Positions 9,343 to 19,177 of a stretch of 64,000 nt of DNA are shown here, piece after piece. The translations under genes were made by a program, and so were the position numbers. This DNA comes from Cellulophaga sp. L1A9 (GTDB lineage: Bacteria; Bacteroidota; Bacteroidia; Flavobacteriales; Flavobacteriaceae), in assembly GCF_009797025.1 (NCBI RefSeq), contig NZ_CP047027.1:4898001-4962000 (forward strand). Direction: 5' to 3'. How positions within the stretch are numbered: the stretch's first letter is position 1; each line of letters starts with the position of its first letter. The notes under the pieces are model-generated. The model was not told the origin of the DNA. It worked only from the letters and a program-made list of their open reading frames with translations, and did no database searches.

Positions 9343-9368
9343 AGATTATTTTTTTAATGCTTAACTAA

Positions 9369-10775
9369 TTAAGCTGCAATCTCTCTTGTTAACCAACCTC
9401 TTCTGCTTGCTGTTGCTATTGCATAAGGGGTAATCCAGAATAACCCAAATGTAAATAGAATACTGTAAGAATACGCCCAAAATGCTTGTGATAAGCTATA
9501 TCTCTTTGCGTAAAACAATACAGGGAAAGTAGATACTACCAAAATACTTAACAATGTAGAGCTTACAAATAATATGGGATGTGTTATAATGAAGAACAAC
9601 ATAAACAATAAGAATGGGTACGTCATGATAATTTTTAGAGCTTGACTAATAAATAAGAGTCTTGATCCAAATTTAGAACCTTCTCTAAAGTTTGTGAAAA
9701 CATATTGAGACATTGCAATATTCTCACGAACGTTACTTCTACCCCATCTGATGAACATTTTATATAACCCTGTATACTTTTCAGGAACATTTGTATACGC
9801 AAATGCATTTCTTTGAAATAAAACATGGTAGCCTTGTTTTAAGATCATATTGGTCATTGCTCTATCTTCACCAATATCTGAAGGTTGCCCCATGAAGGTT
9901 TGATTGATCCATTCTGGCAAGCAATTAAAAACTGCTTCTGCTCTATAAGCTGCTAATGCACCTGGAGTACAAAGTACAGAATCTAAACTACTCTCTGCAG
10001 AACGTTTGAATTCAAAACTCATTACAAAACTCACGTTCAGCATTTTAGGCAGAATAGCTCTTTCATTATTCAATACTTGAATATTACCAGCTACAGCGCC
10101 ACATTTTTCATCTACAATAAACGGACTCACTAAATTACGAAGCGTATCTGTGTTTACCACAGAATCACTATCTACTGTAATGAAAATTTCTCCTGTTCCT
10201 AAATTAAAACCACGGTATAACGCATGGCGTTTTCCCATGTTTTTTGGCTGTTGTAAAATTGTTACTCGGTCTCCTAAGACTCTTTTTGCCTCTTGCATCC
10301 ATTTCCAAGTATCATCTTTACTACCATCATCAATAGCTAATAATTGTAGTTTATGTTCCGGATAGTCACTTTTTGCTAAACTCTTTAAAGTAGCCCAAAC
10401 TTGCTTTCCTTCATTATAAGCAGGTACAATTACCGTACATGTTGGCAACTCTTCATCACTTACTGAGGCTATAGGCTTGTACTTAAAGTAAAGAAATAAG
10501 TTATATAAGAAGAAAGTAACTTTAAAGAAAAACAAAGAAGCTGCAACTATAAAAAATGCAAAGCCCCAACTTGTGTTTAGTCTTTCAAAATTAAATTGCT
10601 CAAAATCTGCTTGTAATAAGTAAACAACGTAACCTGCTCCAATCATTAAAGCAAACGAACTTATAAGCACCGCAATAGCCCAAAAATTAATAGGACTAGA
10701 TGGCTTGTCTCCACTTAAAAATTTATTGTTTACTGTGGAATATAATTCTTTTAACGTAATTGTTCCTGTTTTCAT
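9369..10775 (-). CDS. membrane glycosyltransferase family 2, processive type
   Basis: A 468-aa inner-membrane glycosyltransferase. Two N-terminal helices (about 31-54 and 72-95) precede a GT-A domain with VIVPAYNE (115-122), DDGS (149-152), GKRHAL (181-186), the metal-binding DSD (202-204), the catalytic GEDR (302-305) and RWGRS (343-347). Three to four helices close the protein. The DSD / ED / (Q/R)xxRW set is that of hyaluronan-synthase, NodC and cellulose-synthase-like processive enzymes, so export of a beta-linked polysaccharide is likely; the product is unknown. The gene is monocistronic. Its 5' region carries inverted repeats at 10894-10929. Confidence 0.85.
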   Translation of the reverse strand: MKTGTITLKELYSTVNNKFLSGDKPSSPINFWAIAVLISSFALMIGAGYVVYLLQADFEQFNFERLNTSWGFAFFIVAASLFFFKVTFFLYNLFLYFKYKPIASVSDEELPTCTVIVPAYNEGKQVWATLKSLAKSDYPEHKLQLLAIDDGSKDDTWKWMQEAKRVLGDRVTILQQPKNMGKRHALYRGFNLGTGEIFITVDSDSVVNTDTLRNLVSPFIVDEKCGAVAGNIQVLNNERAILPKMLNVSFVMSFEFKRSAESSLDSVLCTPGALAAYRAEAVFNCLPEWINQTFMGQPSDIGEDRAMTNMILKQGYHVLFQRNAFAYTNVPEKYTGLYKMFIRWGRSNVRENIAMSQYVFTNFREGSKFGSRLLFISQALKIIMTYPFLLFMLFFIITHPILFVSSTLLSILVVSTFPVLFYAKRYSLSQAFWAYSYSILFTFGLFWITPYAIATASRRGWLTREIAA

Positions 10776-11028
10776 AATATGCGTTCTCTCTTTATTTTTT
10801 TCGTATCAATTCTTAATTACTTAGGGCAACTTGCGTACCATTTATAATTAAAACCAATTTGCTGGTGTTTTCAGGCATTCCCCTTATAAAAGATGTGTAA
10901 ATTTTACACACATTCTGTATAATTACACAGCTTTATACAAGTATGATATTCCCTTGTTTTTTAACAACCTTAACATATACGTTACAATTGAGTAATTAGC
11001 TCTCACGAGCAACACATTTTTACAAAAA
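10776..11028. other. intergenic region upstream of the glycosyltransferase
   Basis: About 250 bp without a gene between the glycosyltransferase start and the his terminator. It contains no reading frame worth calling. The one clear structure is the pair of related inverted repeats at 10894-10929. I saw no convincing TANNTTTG box on the minus strand. Confidence 0.5.
10894..10929 (-). promoter_or_regulatory. paired inverted repeats, possible operator of the glycosyltransferase gene
   Basis: TGTGTAA-ATT-TTACACA (10894-10910) is a perfect 7+7 inverted repeat. Six bases later TGTATAATTACACA (10916-10929) repeats the same half-sites with one mismatch, and a further half-site TTATACA lies at 10933-10939. 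The cluster is about 120 bp before the glycosyltransferase ATG. Binding by a dimeric regulator is an inference. Confidence 0.35.
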
Positions 11029-11066
11029 AAATCCGAATTAGCATATCTCTACACTATTTCGGATTT
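11029..11066 (-). terminator. hisIE: terminator of the histidine operon
   Basis: Read on the minus strand, AAATCCGAA and TTCGGATTT form a 9-bp stem across a 20-nt loop, followed by seven T residues. It begins 26 bp after the hisIE stop codon. The long loop makes it weaker than the other terminators in the window. Confidence 0.7.
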
Positions 11067-11091
11067 ATAAAAAGTAACTATTTTTATGAAA

Positions 11092-11688
11092 TTAATTTCT
11101 CTTCTTCAAAATTTCTTCTACATCTTTTAAAGTAAATCCTTTCGCTTGTAACAGTATCAAGTAATGAAATAACAAATCAGCACTTTCACTTAAAAATAAT
11201 TTATCATCGTTATCTTTTGCCTCAATAACAACTTCTACGGCTTCTTCCCCTACTTTTTGAGCTACTTTATTAATCCCTTTTCTGAAAAGTGACGCCACAT
11301 AACTGTCTTGATTCTCTGGGTTATTTTTACGGTCTGTTATAATCGCTTCAAGCTTTGTCAAGAATCCAAAAGAACTTGTATTTTCTTCTTCCCAACAGGT
11401 ATCCGTTCCTTTATGACATGTAGGTCCTACTGGATTTACAGTGATCAGTAAAGTATCATTATCACAATCGTTTTTAATAGCTACAAGATTTAAGAAATTA
11501 CCACTCTCTTCTCCTTTGGTCCATAAGCGCTTTTTAGTACGACTAAAAAAGGTGACTTTATTTGTTTCTTGTGTCTTATCAAAAGCTTCTTGGTTCATAT
11601 ACCCCAACATCAAAACATTCTTTGTTGTTGCATCTTGTATGATGGCAGGTATTAATCCGTCTGTATTTTTATTGAAATCTATTTTCAT
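11092..11688 (-). CDS. hisIE: phosphoribosyl-AMP cyclohydrolase / phosphoribosyl-ATP pyrophosphatase
   Basis: A 198-aa bifunctional enzyme for steps 2 and 3 of histidine synthesis. The HisI half (about 1-100) has the conserved MLGYMNQEAF, the FFSRTKKRLWTKGEESGN stretch and the zinc/magnesium site DCDNDTLL ... GPTCHKGTDTCW. The HisE half (about 107-198) has EVGEEAVEVVIEAK and ESADLLFHYLILL, the acidic metal-binding helices of the MazG-like fold. It is the last gene of the his operon, 94 bp after hisF, and is followed by a terminator. Confidence 0.95.
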   Translation of the reverse strand: MKIDFNKNTDGLIPAIIQDATTKNVLMLGYMNQEAFDKTQETNKVTFFSRTKKRLWTKGEESGNFLNLVAIKNDCDNDTLLITVNPVGPTCHKGTDTCWEEENTSSFGFLTKLEAIITDRKNNPENQDSYVASLFRKGINKVAQKVGEEAVEVVIEAKDNDDKLFLSESADLLFHYLILLQAKGFTLKDVEEILKKRN

Positions 11689-11782
11689 CAGTTGAACTTT
11701 ATTTATTTTATGTAAGTCGGCTGTACATCGCTGTTTTTATTTTCTATCGGTATACTATTTTTCAGACTCCTTTTTTACTATG

Positions 11783-12538
11783 TTATAATCTAACAGGAAT
11801 ACCGTTAGCCTTTAATTCTTTTTTCAAATCTACTATTTCTATTTCTTTAAAATGGAATACACTAGCCGCAAGTGCCGCATCTGCTTTACCATCTATAAAA
11901 GTATCTGTAAAATGCTGCATATTCCCTGCGCCACCAGAGGCAATGATAGGAATATTTAATTCTGTTGATAATTTTGCAAGTGCTTCATTCGCAAAACCGT
12001 CTTTGGTACCGTCATTATCCATAGAGGTGAATAAGATTTCACCCGCGCCACGTTCTTCTACTTCTTTTGCCCAATCAAACAAGCGAATTTCAGTAGGTAC
12101 TTTCCCTCCCACTAAATGCACAATCCACTCACCATCAATCAGCTTTGCATCTATTGCAACGACAATACATTGCGAACCAAATTTTGCTGATAAATCATTT
12201 ATTAATTGCGGATTTTTAACAGCTGATGAGTTAATAGAAACCTTATCTGCACCATTATGCAGCAATATATCTACATCTTCAATAGAAGATATTCCACCAC
12301 CAACAGTAAATGGGATATTTACTTTTTCCGCTACACGATAGACTAAATCAGCTAGTGTTTTACGTCGTTCTTCGGTAGCTGAAATATCTAAGAAGACCAA
12401 CTCATCTGCTCCAGAATTTGCATAGATTTCTGCCAATTCTACCGGATCGCCTGCATCACGTAAATCAACAAAATTGATCCCTTTTACGGTACGTCCGTTT
12501 TTAATATCTAAACAAGGTATTATTCGTTTTGTTAGCAT
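11783..12538 (-). CDS. hisF: imidazole glycerol phosphate synthase, cyclase subunit
   Basis: A 251-aa (beta/alpha)8 barrel enzyme. It uses ammonia from HisH to convert PRFAR into imidazole-glycerol phosphate and AICAR. The catalytic Asp residues are visible in PCLDIKNG (D11) and VVAIDAK (about D130), and the phosphate-binding loops in [14 protein letters not shown] and AASVFHF. It starts 5 bp after hisA, so the two are tightly coupled. HisH, its partner subunit, is encoded upstream in the same operon. Confidence 0.96.
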   Translation of the reverse strand: MLTKRIIPCLDIKNGRTVKGINFVDLRDAGDPVELAEIYANSGADELVFLDISATEERRKTLADLVYRVAEKVNIPFTVGGGISSIEDVDILLHNGADKVSINSSAVKNPQLINDLSAKFGSQCIVVAIDAKLIDGEWIVHLVGGKVPTEIRLFDWAKEVEERGAGEILFTSMDNDGTKDGFANEALAKLSTELNIPIIASGGAGNMQHFTDTFIDGKADAALAASVFHFKEIEIVDLKKELKANGIPVRL

Positions 12539-12543
12539 ATTGT

Positions 12544-13287
12544 TTATTTAGAAAGTATGTAATCTTCTAATTGTTTTAAACTGATTCTATTCTCGTAAAT
12601 AGCTTTTCCAATGATAGTTCCCTCACAACCTAGTTCCGCTAATTTAGGCAACTCATCAAAGGTAGAAATACCTCCTGAGGCAATCAAATGAATTCCACTT
12701 CCATCAATTCCTTGACCTGTTTCGTTTAAAATACGTTCATACAAATTAAACGAAGGTCCTTGCAACATGCCGTCTTTACTAATGTCTGTACAGATAACAA
12801 ATACAATTCCCTTATCCTGATAAGCCTGAATAAATGGTATTAGTTCTTGTTTAGAATCTTCCTGCCACCCTGAAACTGCCACTTTTTCATTTAAAGCATC
12901 GGCTCCCAAGATAATTTTTTCAGCTCCGTAAGTTTCTATCCAACCTAAAAATGTGTCCTGATCTTTTACCGCAATGCTTCCGCCTGTAATTTGAGAAGCT
13001 CCACTATTGAAAGCTATTTTCAAATCCTCATCGGTCTTTAAACCACCACCAAAATCGATTTTCAAATTGGTTTGTGACGCTATTTGTTCTAATACCTTAT
13101 GATTTACAATATGTTTAGACTTGGCTCCATCTAAGTCTACTAAATGTAAATATTCAATTCCGTGCGCCTCAAAATCTTTGGCGACTTCAAGTGGATTTTC
13201 ATTGTAAATTTTCTTAGTGTCATAATCACCTTTTGAAAGCCGAACACATTTACCGTCTATAATATCTATTGCTGGGATAATTCTCAT
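12544..13287 (-). CDS. hisA: ProFAR isomerase
   Basis: A 247-aa (beta/alpha)8 barrel that isomerises ProFAR to PRFAR, the step before HisF/HisH. The catalytic D8 lies in [13 protein letters not shown] and the second Asp in [10 protein letters not shown] (about 169). Phosphate-binding loops FGGGLK and IASGGIS are present. The start codon overlaps the stop of the upstream acetyltransferase gene by one base (TAATG), which implies coupled translation. Confidence 0.95.
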   Translation of the reverse strand: MRIIPAIDIIDGKCVRLSKGDYDTKKIYNENPLEVAKDFEAHGIEYLHLVDLDGAKSKHIVNHKVLEQIASQTNLKIDFGGGLKTDEDLKIAFNSGASQITGGSIAVKDQDTFLGWIETYGAEKIILGADALNEKVAVSGWQEDSKQELIPFIQAYQDKGIVFVICTDISKDGMLQGPSFNLYERILNETGQGIDGSGIHLIASGGISTFDELPKLAELGCEGTIIGKAIYENRISLKQLEDYILSK

Positions 13288-13703
13288 TATAATTTTATTT
13301 TATCAATGGACATCCAAAAATCAGAATTTCCAACTTTTTTAAATCCGTGTCGTTCATACAAACTATGTGCATCTTTTGTTTTGAGAGCAATTGTCTTTAC
13401 TTTTTTAATTAATTCATGATTCATCATAAAATCTACAAGATGTTTGCCATAACCATTACCTTGATATTTCGTAAAAATGATAACATCCATTAAATAAGCA
13501 AACAAAATTTGATCTGTAACGACCCTTGAAAAACCTATTTGTTCGCCGTATTTATCATAAATTCCAAAACAAAAAGAATGATCAATAGTAGTTTTCACTT
13601 CTTCAATAGTTCTACCTACACCCCAATAAGATTCTACACTAATGTATTGGTGTATTTTTTTTATATCTAATTTGTCTTTATCTGTTGAAATTACGAATGA
13701 CAT
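13287..13703 (-). CDS. GNAT-family N-acetyltransferase inside the his operon
   Basis: A 138-aa protein with a GNAT core: the acetyl-CoA-binding loop [15 protein letters not shown] (about 80-94) and a terminal [10 protein letters not shown]. It sits between hisH and hisA with a 4-bp gap and a 1-bp overlap, so it must be co-transcribed and co-translated with them. No histidine-pathway step needs an acetyltransferase of this kind. Its substrate is unknown. It is only distantly similar to the other GNAT gene of this operon. Confidence 0.85.
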   Translation of the reverse strand: MSFVISTDKDKLDIKKIHQYISVESYWGVGRTIEEVKTTIDHSFCFGIYDKYGEQIGFSRVVTDQILFAYLMDVIIFTKYQGNGYGKHLVDFMMNHELIKKVKTIALKTKDAHSLYERHGFKKVGNSDFWMSIDKIKL

Positions 13704-13707
13704 GCTC

Positions 13708-14289
13708 TTACATTTTTAAAAAATTCAAAAGAATTTTCTCTCCTACACTACTGCTTTTTTCAGGGTGAAACTGGGTTCCGTAAAAATTGTTTTTTTGTAA
13801 TGCCGCGCTATAGATAACATCATAATCAGATGTTGCTATCGTCTCTTCACAAATTGGTGCGTAATAACTATGTACCAAATAAATGTATTCTTCTTCCGAA
13901 ACCTCATTAAATAATTCTGACCTTAAATCCTGAATTTGATTCCATCCAATTTGTGGCACTTTTACTTGACTTGAAAACTTCACTACATCCACATCAAAAA
14001 TTCCTAAGCCATCTGTGCTACCTTCTTCGGTTGAATTACACATTAACTGCATTCCTAAACAAATCCCTAAAACAGGCTGTTTTAATTTTGGAACCAAGGC
14101 ATCTAAACCACTGGCTCGCAATTTATGCATTGCACTACTTGCTTCGCCAACCCCTGGAAAAATGACCTTATCGGCTGCTAGAATTTCATCTACATCATTT
14201 GTTAAAACAGCCTCAAAACCAAGGCGTTGAATTGCAAATTTTATGCTTTGAATATTTCCAGCTCCGTAATTAATAATTACTATTTTCAT
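13708..14289 (-). CDS. hisH: imidazole glycerol phosphate synthase, glutaminase subunit
   Basis: A 193-aa class I glutamine amidotransferase that supplies ammonia to HisF. The nucleophile is C77 in LGICLGMQL, and the His/Glu pair is in GTQFHPEKS near the C-terminus. The oxyanion-strand motif PQIGWNQ is also present. It lies 9 bp after hisB in the operon order. Unusually for a HisH/HisF pair, an acetyltransferase gene and hisA separate the two subunits. Confidence 0.95.
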   Translation of the reverse strand: MKIVIINYGAGNIQSIKFAIQRLGFEAVLTNDVDEILAADKVIFPGVGEASSAMHKLRASGLDALVPKLKQPVLGICLGMQLMCNSTEEGSTDGLGIFDVDVVKFSSQVKVPQIGWNQIQDLRSELFNEVSEEEYIYLVHSYYAPICEETIATSDYDVIYSAALQKNNFYGTQFHPEKSSSVGEKILLNFLKM

Positions 14290-14298
14290 TCAACTATT

Positions 14299-15432
14299 TT
14301 ATAACATTCCTTTCGTAGATGGCAATACCATCTTTTCTACATCACGTTTTACTGCCATTTTTATTGCTTTTGCAAAAGCCTTGAAAATAGCTTCAATTTT
14401 ATGATGCTCATTAGCCCCTTCTGCTTTTATATTTATGTTGGCTTTTGCTCCATCACTAAATGATTTAAAAAAGTGTAAAAACATTTCAGTTGGCATATCG
14501 CCTACTTTTTCTCTTTTAAACTCGGCCTCCCAAACCAACCAATTTCTTCCCCCAAAATCTATAGCTACTTGTGCCAAGCAATCATCCATTGGTAAGCAGA
14601 ATCCATAACGCTCGATACCTAATTTTGTACCCAATGCTTTATGAAAAACTTCCCCTAGTGCAATTGCTGTATCTTCAATAGTATGGTGCTCGTCTACTTC
14701 TAAATCACCATCAACTTTAATATCTAAATCCATTTGACCGTGACGCGCCAATTGATCTAACATATGATCAAAAAAAGCAAGACCAGTAGCAATACTACTT
14801 TTTCCAGTTCCATCAAGGTTCACTTTGATTTGAATATCAGTCTCATTGGTTTTACGACTTATCGTCGAAACTCGATCTTTTAATTTTAAAAACTCGTAAA
14901 TCTTTTCCCAATCATTAGTTTCAGTAGCTATAAATTCATCCAGTTTATCCCTTTTCACAGTAATTTCTCCTGTTCCGAGATTAGTTTCATCATTTATAAA
15001 AATACCTTTTGCTCCAAGATTCTTCGCTAATTCCATATCTGTTAGACGATCTCCGATAACAAAAGAATTTGCTAAATCATACTCTTCCGAGAAATATTCC
15101 GTAAGTAATCCTGTTCCTGGTTTACGCGTATTTGCATTTTCATGCGGGAATGTTCTATCTAAAAATACTTTATCAAATACAACACCTTCATTCTCAAAAG
15201 AATTCATGATAAAATTATGCACAGGCCAAAACGTATCCTCTGGAAAAACATCCGTTCCTAGTCCGTCTTGATTGGTTATCATCACCAATTCATAATCCAA
15301 CTCCTTAGCTATTTTACCTAAAAACGTAAATGCTTTTGGATAGAAGGTCATTTTTTCAAAACCATCAATTTGCTCATCTACGGTTTCTTTAATGATCGTA
15401 CCATCTCGATCTATAAAAAGTACTTTTTTCAT
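14299..15432 (-). CDS. hisB: bifunctional histidinol-phosphatase / IGP dehydratase
   Basis: A 377-aa fusion of a HAD phosphatase (about 1-165; D8 and D10 in FIDRDGT, MITNQDG, GDRLTD) and imidazoleglycerol-phosphate dehydratase (about 185-377; [43 protein letters not shown] with the metal-binding His residues). It performs the dehydratase step and the phosphatase step of the pathway. In E. coli HisB the phosphatase half holds zinc through a Cys-rich loop before RKP. Here the matching segment reads [12 protein letters not shown] with no Cys. The gene is 2 bp from hisC. Confidence 0.95.
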   Translation of the reverse strand: MKKVLFIDRDGTIIKETVDEQIDGFEKMTFYPKAFTFLGKIAKELDYELVMITNQDGLGTDVFPEDTFWPVHNFIMNSFENEGVVFDKVFLDRTFPHENANTRKPGTGLLTEYFSEEYDLANSFVIGDRLTDMELAKNLGAKGIFINDETNLGTGEITVKRDKLDEFIATETNDWEKIYEFLKLKDRVSTISRKTNETDIQIKVNLDGTGKSSIATGLAFFDHMLDQLARHGQMDLDIKVDGDLEVDEHHTIEDTAIALGEVFHKALGTKLGIERYGFCLPMDDCLAQVAIDFGGRNWLVWEAEFKREKVGDMPTEMFLHFFKSFSDGAKANINIKAEGANEHHKIEAIFKAFAKAIKMAVKRDVEKMVLPSTKGML

Positions 15433-15434
15433 CC

Positions 15435-16481
15435 TTATTGAATTTCTTTTAGAACCTGTATTAATTTTTTATTCTCCTCTGCAGTACCTACTGTAAAGCG
15501 TAAAGTATTTTCACACAAAGGCTGTGTTGTACGGTTCCTTACCACAACACCCCTAGCCAGCAATTGATTGTATCGCTCTGTAGCATTATCCAGCTTAGCT
15601 AGTACAAAATTAGCATCGGTGTCATATACTTTAGTAACGAAATTTAATTGAAACAATGCTTTAGCTAACAATTCTCTTTCAGCTAAAATATCTGCAACTT
15701 CCTTATTTACCTTTTTAATATCCAAAACACGTTCTAATGCTCTTTTTTGAGTCAACTCATTTACATTATATGGAGGCTTAATTTTATTAAGAATAGTTAT
15801 AATTTCTTCAGATGCATAACACACTCCTAATCGGATTCCTGCCATTCCATATGCTTTTGAAAGTGTTTGTGTTAGTATCAAATTGTTATACTTTGATAAT
15901 TCTGACAGCCATGATTCTTCTTTTGAAAAATCAATATACGCTTCATCAATAACAACAATTCCCTTAAACCGCTCCAATAAAGTGGTGACTTTTGTTTTAG
16001 AAAAGCTATTTGCTGTTGGATTATTGGGGGAGCAAAGGAATAACACCTTAGAGTTAGCATCTACCGTATTAAGAATCTGATCAACATCAGGCTCAAAATC
16101 GGTTGTTAACAGCACCTCTCTATTTTCAATATTATTAATTCCCGATAATACCTTATACATGCCGTAGGTTGGTGGCAGTGTGATGATATTATCCTCTTTA
16201 GGCTCACAAAAAGCACGAAATATAAGATCTAAAACTTCATCACTACCATTCCCAAACAGAATATTAGTTGCCTTCACCCCTTTTTGTGCTGCTAAGACCT
16301 CTTTTAAGTTTCTTTGCTGCGGATCAGGATATCTGTTGACTCCATTTTCAAATGGATTCTCGTTAGCATCTAAAAACACCATTTGAGAACCATCAGAAAC
16401 ATATTCATCGCGCGCTGAAGAATAAGGACTCAATCCTTTTACATTCTCGCGAACCAAGTTTTGTATTTCTAGTTTATTCAT
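15435..16481 (-). CDS. hisC: histidinol-phosphate aminotransferase
   Basis: A 348-aa PLP-dependent class I/II aminotransferase that forms histidinol phosphate from imidazole-acetol phosphate. Visible motifs are [12 protein letters not shown] (cofactor phosphate loop), [18 protein letters not shown], the Schiff-base lysine in [16 protein letters not shown] (about residue 210) and [19 protein letters not shown]. The start overlaps the end of hisD by 8 bp. It is of normal length for the family. Confidence 0.95.
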   Translation of the reverse strand: MNKLEIQNLVRENVKGLSPYSSARDEYVSDGSQMVFLDANENPFENGVNRYPDPQQRNLKEVLAAQKGVKATNILFGNGSDEVLDLIFRAFCEPKEDNIITLPPTYGMYKVLSGINNIENREVLLTTDFEPDVDQILNTVDANSKVLFLCSPNNPTANSFSKTKVTTLLERFKGIVVIDEAYIDFSKEESWLSELSKYNNLILTQTLSKAYGMAGIRLGVCYASEEIITILNKIKPPYNVNELTQKRALERVLDIKKVNKEVADILAERELLAKALFQLNFVTKVYDTDANFVLAKLDNATERYNQLLARGVVVRNRTTQPLCENTLRFTVGTAEENKKLIQVLKEIQ

Positions 16482-17763
16482 CGTCTAAACTATTTAATCG
16501 TAGCGTTACGGCATTTTTATGTGCTTGCAAACCTTCTGCTTCTGCCATTAACTCAATAGCATAACCAATTTCTTGAATCCCTTCTTTTGAAATTTTTTGA
16601 AAAGTCATGCTTTTCATAAAACTATCTAAGTTTACACCACTATATTGCTTAGCATAACCATTAGTTGGTAGCGTATGATTGGTTCCTGAAGCATAATCTC
16701 CTGCACTTTCTGGTGTATAATTTCCAATAAAAACAGAACCTGCATTCGTAATTGCACTCAAATAAGAACCCTCATCTTCTACACAGACAATGTAATGTTC
16801 AGGACCATACTCATTGATTAATTCCTGAGCTGTCTGATCATCTTCTAAGTAAATTAATTTACTATTATCAATTGCTTTTTGAGCGATTTCTTTACGTGGT
16901 AAATCTTCAATTTGAAATTCAACTTCTTTTTCTACCGCATCAAGCATTTTTTTAGAAGTGGTTACCAATATAACTTGACTATCAATGCCATGCTCTGCTT
17001 GACTTAATAAATCTGATGCTACAAATTCCGCATTGGCTGTATCATCTGCGACTACTAAAAGCTCACTTGGCCCCGCAGGCATATCAATAGCTACACCATG
17101 TTTTGTAGCAATCTGCTTTGCAACTGTTACGTATTGATTTCCAGGGCCAAATATCTTATACACTTGAGGAATAGTTTCTGTTCCAAAGGTCATTGCCGCA
17201 ATTGCCTGAATGCCTCCTACTTTAAAAATCTTAGTTACACCACAAAGATTAGCCGTATATAAAATAGCAGGGTGTATTTTCCCTTCTTTGTTGGGTGGCG
17301 AACATAAAACAATTTCTGAACAACCTGCAATATTAGCAGGAACCGCTAACATTAAGATTGTTGAAAATAATGGTGCTGTTCCTCCCGGAATATACAAACC
17401 TACCTTCTCTATTGGTCTTTTCACTTGCCAACAGTGTACTCCTGGACTGGTTTCTACTTCTATACTTTCTGTTTTTTGAGCAGCGTGAAATTTATCAATA
17501 TTATCTTTAGCAAGAAGAATAGCCTCTTTTAAATCCACAGAAACCAAACTATTTGCTTTAACAATTTCATCATCCGTAACTAATAGCGCTGATATAGAAA
17601 CACCATCAAACTTTTCGGTATACTTTTTTATAGTAGCATCACCGTTTTCTTGAAGCTCTTCAAAAACTTGATTTACCGTACTTTCAATATCTGCAACGCT
17701 CTTAGTGGGACGCTTAAGAATTGTTTTCCAATCTTTTCTTTCAGGATTATATATTTTATTCAT
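16474..17763 (-). CDS. hisD: histidinol dehydrogenase
   Basis: A 429-aa NAD-dependent zinc enzyme that oxidises histidinol to histidine in two steps. It carries IFGPGNQYVTVAKQ, MPAGPSELLVVAD, the zinc/catalytic SQAEHGIDSQVILVT, NEYGPEHY with the general-base Glu/His, and SAGDYASGTNHTLPT. Length is normal. It follows the first acetyltransferase gene by 8 bp and overlaps hisC. Confidence 0.96.
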   Translation of the reverse strand: MNKIYNPERKDWKTILKRPTKSVADIESTVNQVFEELQENGDATIKKYTEKFDGVSISALLVTDDEIVKANSLVSVDLKEAILLAKDNIDKFHAAQKTESIEVETSPGVHCWQVKRPIEKVGLYIPGGTAPLFSTILMLAVPANIAGCSEIVLCSPPNKEGKIHPAILYTANLCGVTKIFKVGGIQAIAAMTFGTETIPQVYKIFGPGNQYVTVAKQIATKHGVAIDMPAGPSELLVVADDTANAEFVASDLLSQAEHGIDSQVILVTTSKKMLDAVEKEVEFQIEDLPRKEIAQKAIDNSKLIYLEDDQTAQELINEYGPEHYIVCVEDEGSYLSAITNAGSVFIGNYTPESAGDYASGTNHTLPTNGYAKQYSGVNLDSFMKSMTFQKISKEGIQEIGYAIELMAEAEGLQAHKNAVTLRLNSLDDE

Positions 17764-17771
17764 AGCAAATA

Positions 17772-18209
17772 CTAATCAAATTTCTTTATCATGTGATACC
17801 CTAAAGCTTCAAAACCTTGACGCTCCCAGAACTTTTTTCCTTTTTCATTATGCCGATAACAATTCACTTCTGCTCCAACACAATTAATGCTTTTTGCATA
17901 ATCAAACAACCAATTCATCATTAATTCTCCAACTCCTGCGCTTCTATAGTTCGTTTCTACAAAAACATTGTCTGGTTCTAGATGTTTCCCTGCATATAGC
18001 TTGTTTAACACCCAAAATCCGCAGCATCCAATCAATTGTTTATTATCATATACTCCAATACACTGATACCCTCCCATGACAAGCATATCTTTCAATCTGC
18101 TTTTCAATGTTTCTTCAGGTAATTTTCCCATATTTAATTGAATGACTAATGGGATAATTGATTCCAGCTCTTCATAAGGAATCAATCTTATTTCAAAATT
18201 AAGCTTCAT
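17772..18209 (-). CDS. GNAT-family N-acetyltransferase between hisG and hisD
   Basis: A 145-aa GNAT protein with the acyl-CoA loop YRSAGVGELMMNWL (about 89-102) and the C-terminal FWERQGFEALGYHMIKK. It lies 8 bp after hisG and 8 bp before hisD, so it is fully embedded in the operon and under the same leader. Its position suggests a role tied to amino-acid supply or simply capture by the operon; the substrate cannot be read from the sequence. Confidence 0.85.
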   Translation of the reverse strand: MKLNFEIRLIPYEELESIIPLVIQLNMGKLPEETLKSRLKDMLVMGGYQCIGVYDNKQLIGCCGFWVLNKLYAGKHLEPDNVFVETNYRSAGVGELMMNWLFDYAKSINCVGAEVNCYRHNEKGKKFWERQGFEALGYHMIKKFD

Positions 18210-18217
18210 CAGTTGTA

Positions 18218-19075
18218 CTATAAAACCATTTTTTCAATAGGACAAACTAAAATCCCTTCGGCACCAGCTTGTTTCAATTCATCTATTACCTCCCAGAAAG
18301 AATCTTTTTTAATTACCGTATGCACCGAGCTCCATCCTTCTTCAGCTAATGGTAAAACGGTAGGACTACGCATTCCTGGTAATAAATCTAATATCATAGG
18401 TAATTTATCATTCGGCGCATTCAGCAATACATATTTTGATTGTCTCGCTCTTAGAACCGATTGAATTCTGAATTGCAGTTTTTCAAGAATACCTTTTCTT
18501 TCTTCTGTTATTTTAGGTGATACTGCCAAAACAGCTTCACTTTTCAACATTACTTCTACTTCCTTTAGGTTATTCTTAAACAAAGTACTGCCGCTAGAAA
18601 CAATATCACAAATAGCATCTGCCAAACCAATATTTGGAGCAATCTCTACAGAACCATTAATAATGTGAATATCTGCAGAAACACCTTTTTCTGCCAAATA
18701 ATTTTTTACTGTATTTGGGTATGATGTTGCGATACGCTTTCCTTGAAAATCTTTGACAGAATCATATTTTACCGCCTTGGGTACTGCTAAAGACACTTTG
18801 CATTTTGAAAATCCTAATTTCTCAGCAATAGAGATATCTTCCCCTTTTTCAATTAAAACATTCTCTCCAATAATAGCAATATCTACCACTCCATCTCTTA
18901 AGTACTGAGGAATATCTCCATTTCTCAAATAAAACACCTCCATTGGAAAGTTACGAGAAGAAGCTTTTAATTGATCGCGACCATTATCTATTGAGATACC
19001 ACAATCTTTCAGAATCTCGATAGACTCTTCATTTAAACGTCCTGATTTTTGAATAGCAATTCTAATTTTTGTCAT
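18218..19075 (-). CDS. hisG: ATP phosphoribosyltransferase, long form
   Basis: A 285-aa enzyme for the first committed step of histidine synthesis. The catalytic part has RIAIQKSGRL, the substrate segment SGSTLFKNNLKEVE and IATSYPNTVKNYL. The C-terminal 75 residues form the HisG_C regulatory domain of the long, hexameric, histidine-inhibited type, so no HisZ partner is required. It is the first structural gene, 45 bp after the attenuator hairpin, with the leader peptide upstream. Confidence 0.95.
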   Translation of the reverse strand: MTKIRIAIQKSGRLNEESIEILKDCGISIDNGRDQLKASSRNFPMEVFYLRNGDIPQYLRDGVVDIAIIGENVLIEKGEDISIAEKLGFSKCKVSLAVPKAVKYDSVKDFQGKRIATSYPNTVKNYLAEKGVSADIHIINGSVEIAPNIGLADAICDIVSSGSTLFKNNLKEVEVMLKSEAVLAVSPKITEERKGILEKLQFRIQSVLRARQSKYVLLNAPNDKLPMILDLLPGMRSPTVLPLAEEGWSSVHTVIKKDSFWEVIDELKQAGAEGILVCPIEKMVL

Positions 19076-19120
19076 TTTCTTATTAGTTTGTGTCTGGCAA
19101 TCAAAAAAAGTTTAAAAACA

Positions 19121-19148
19121 AAACCCGTTTGATTGCTCAAACGGGTTT
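19121..19148 (-). terminator. attenuator terminator of the his operon
   Basis: Perfect 12-bp stem AAACCCGTTTGA / TCAAACGGGTTT with a 4-nt loop, followed on the minus strand by TGTTTTT. It lies between the leader peptide and hisG, the position expected for a transcription attenuator. Its 5' arm (19137-19146) can alternatively pair with the end of the leader-peptide reading frame. Confidence 0.85.
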
Positions 19149-19177
19149 AAAATATGTTGTACTACTACAATACATTT

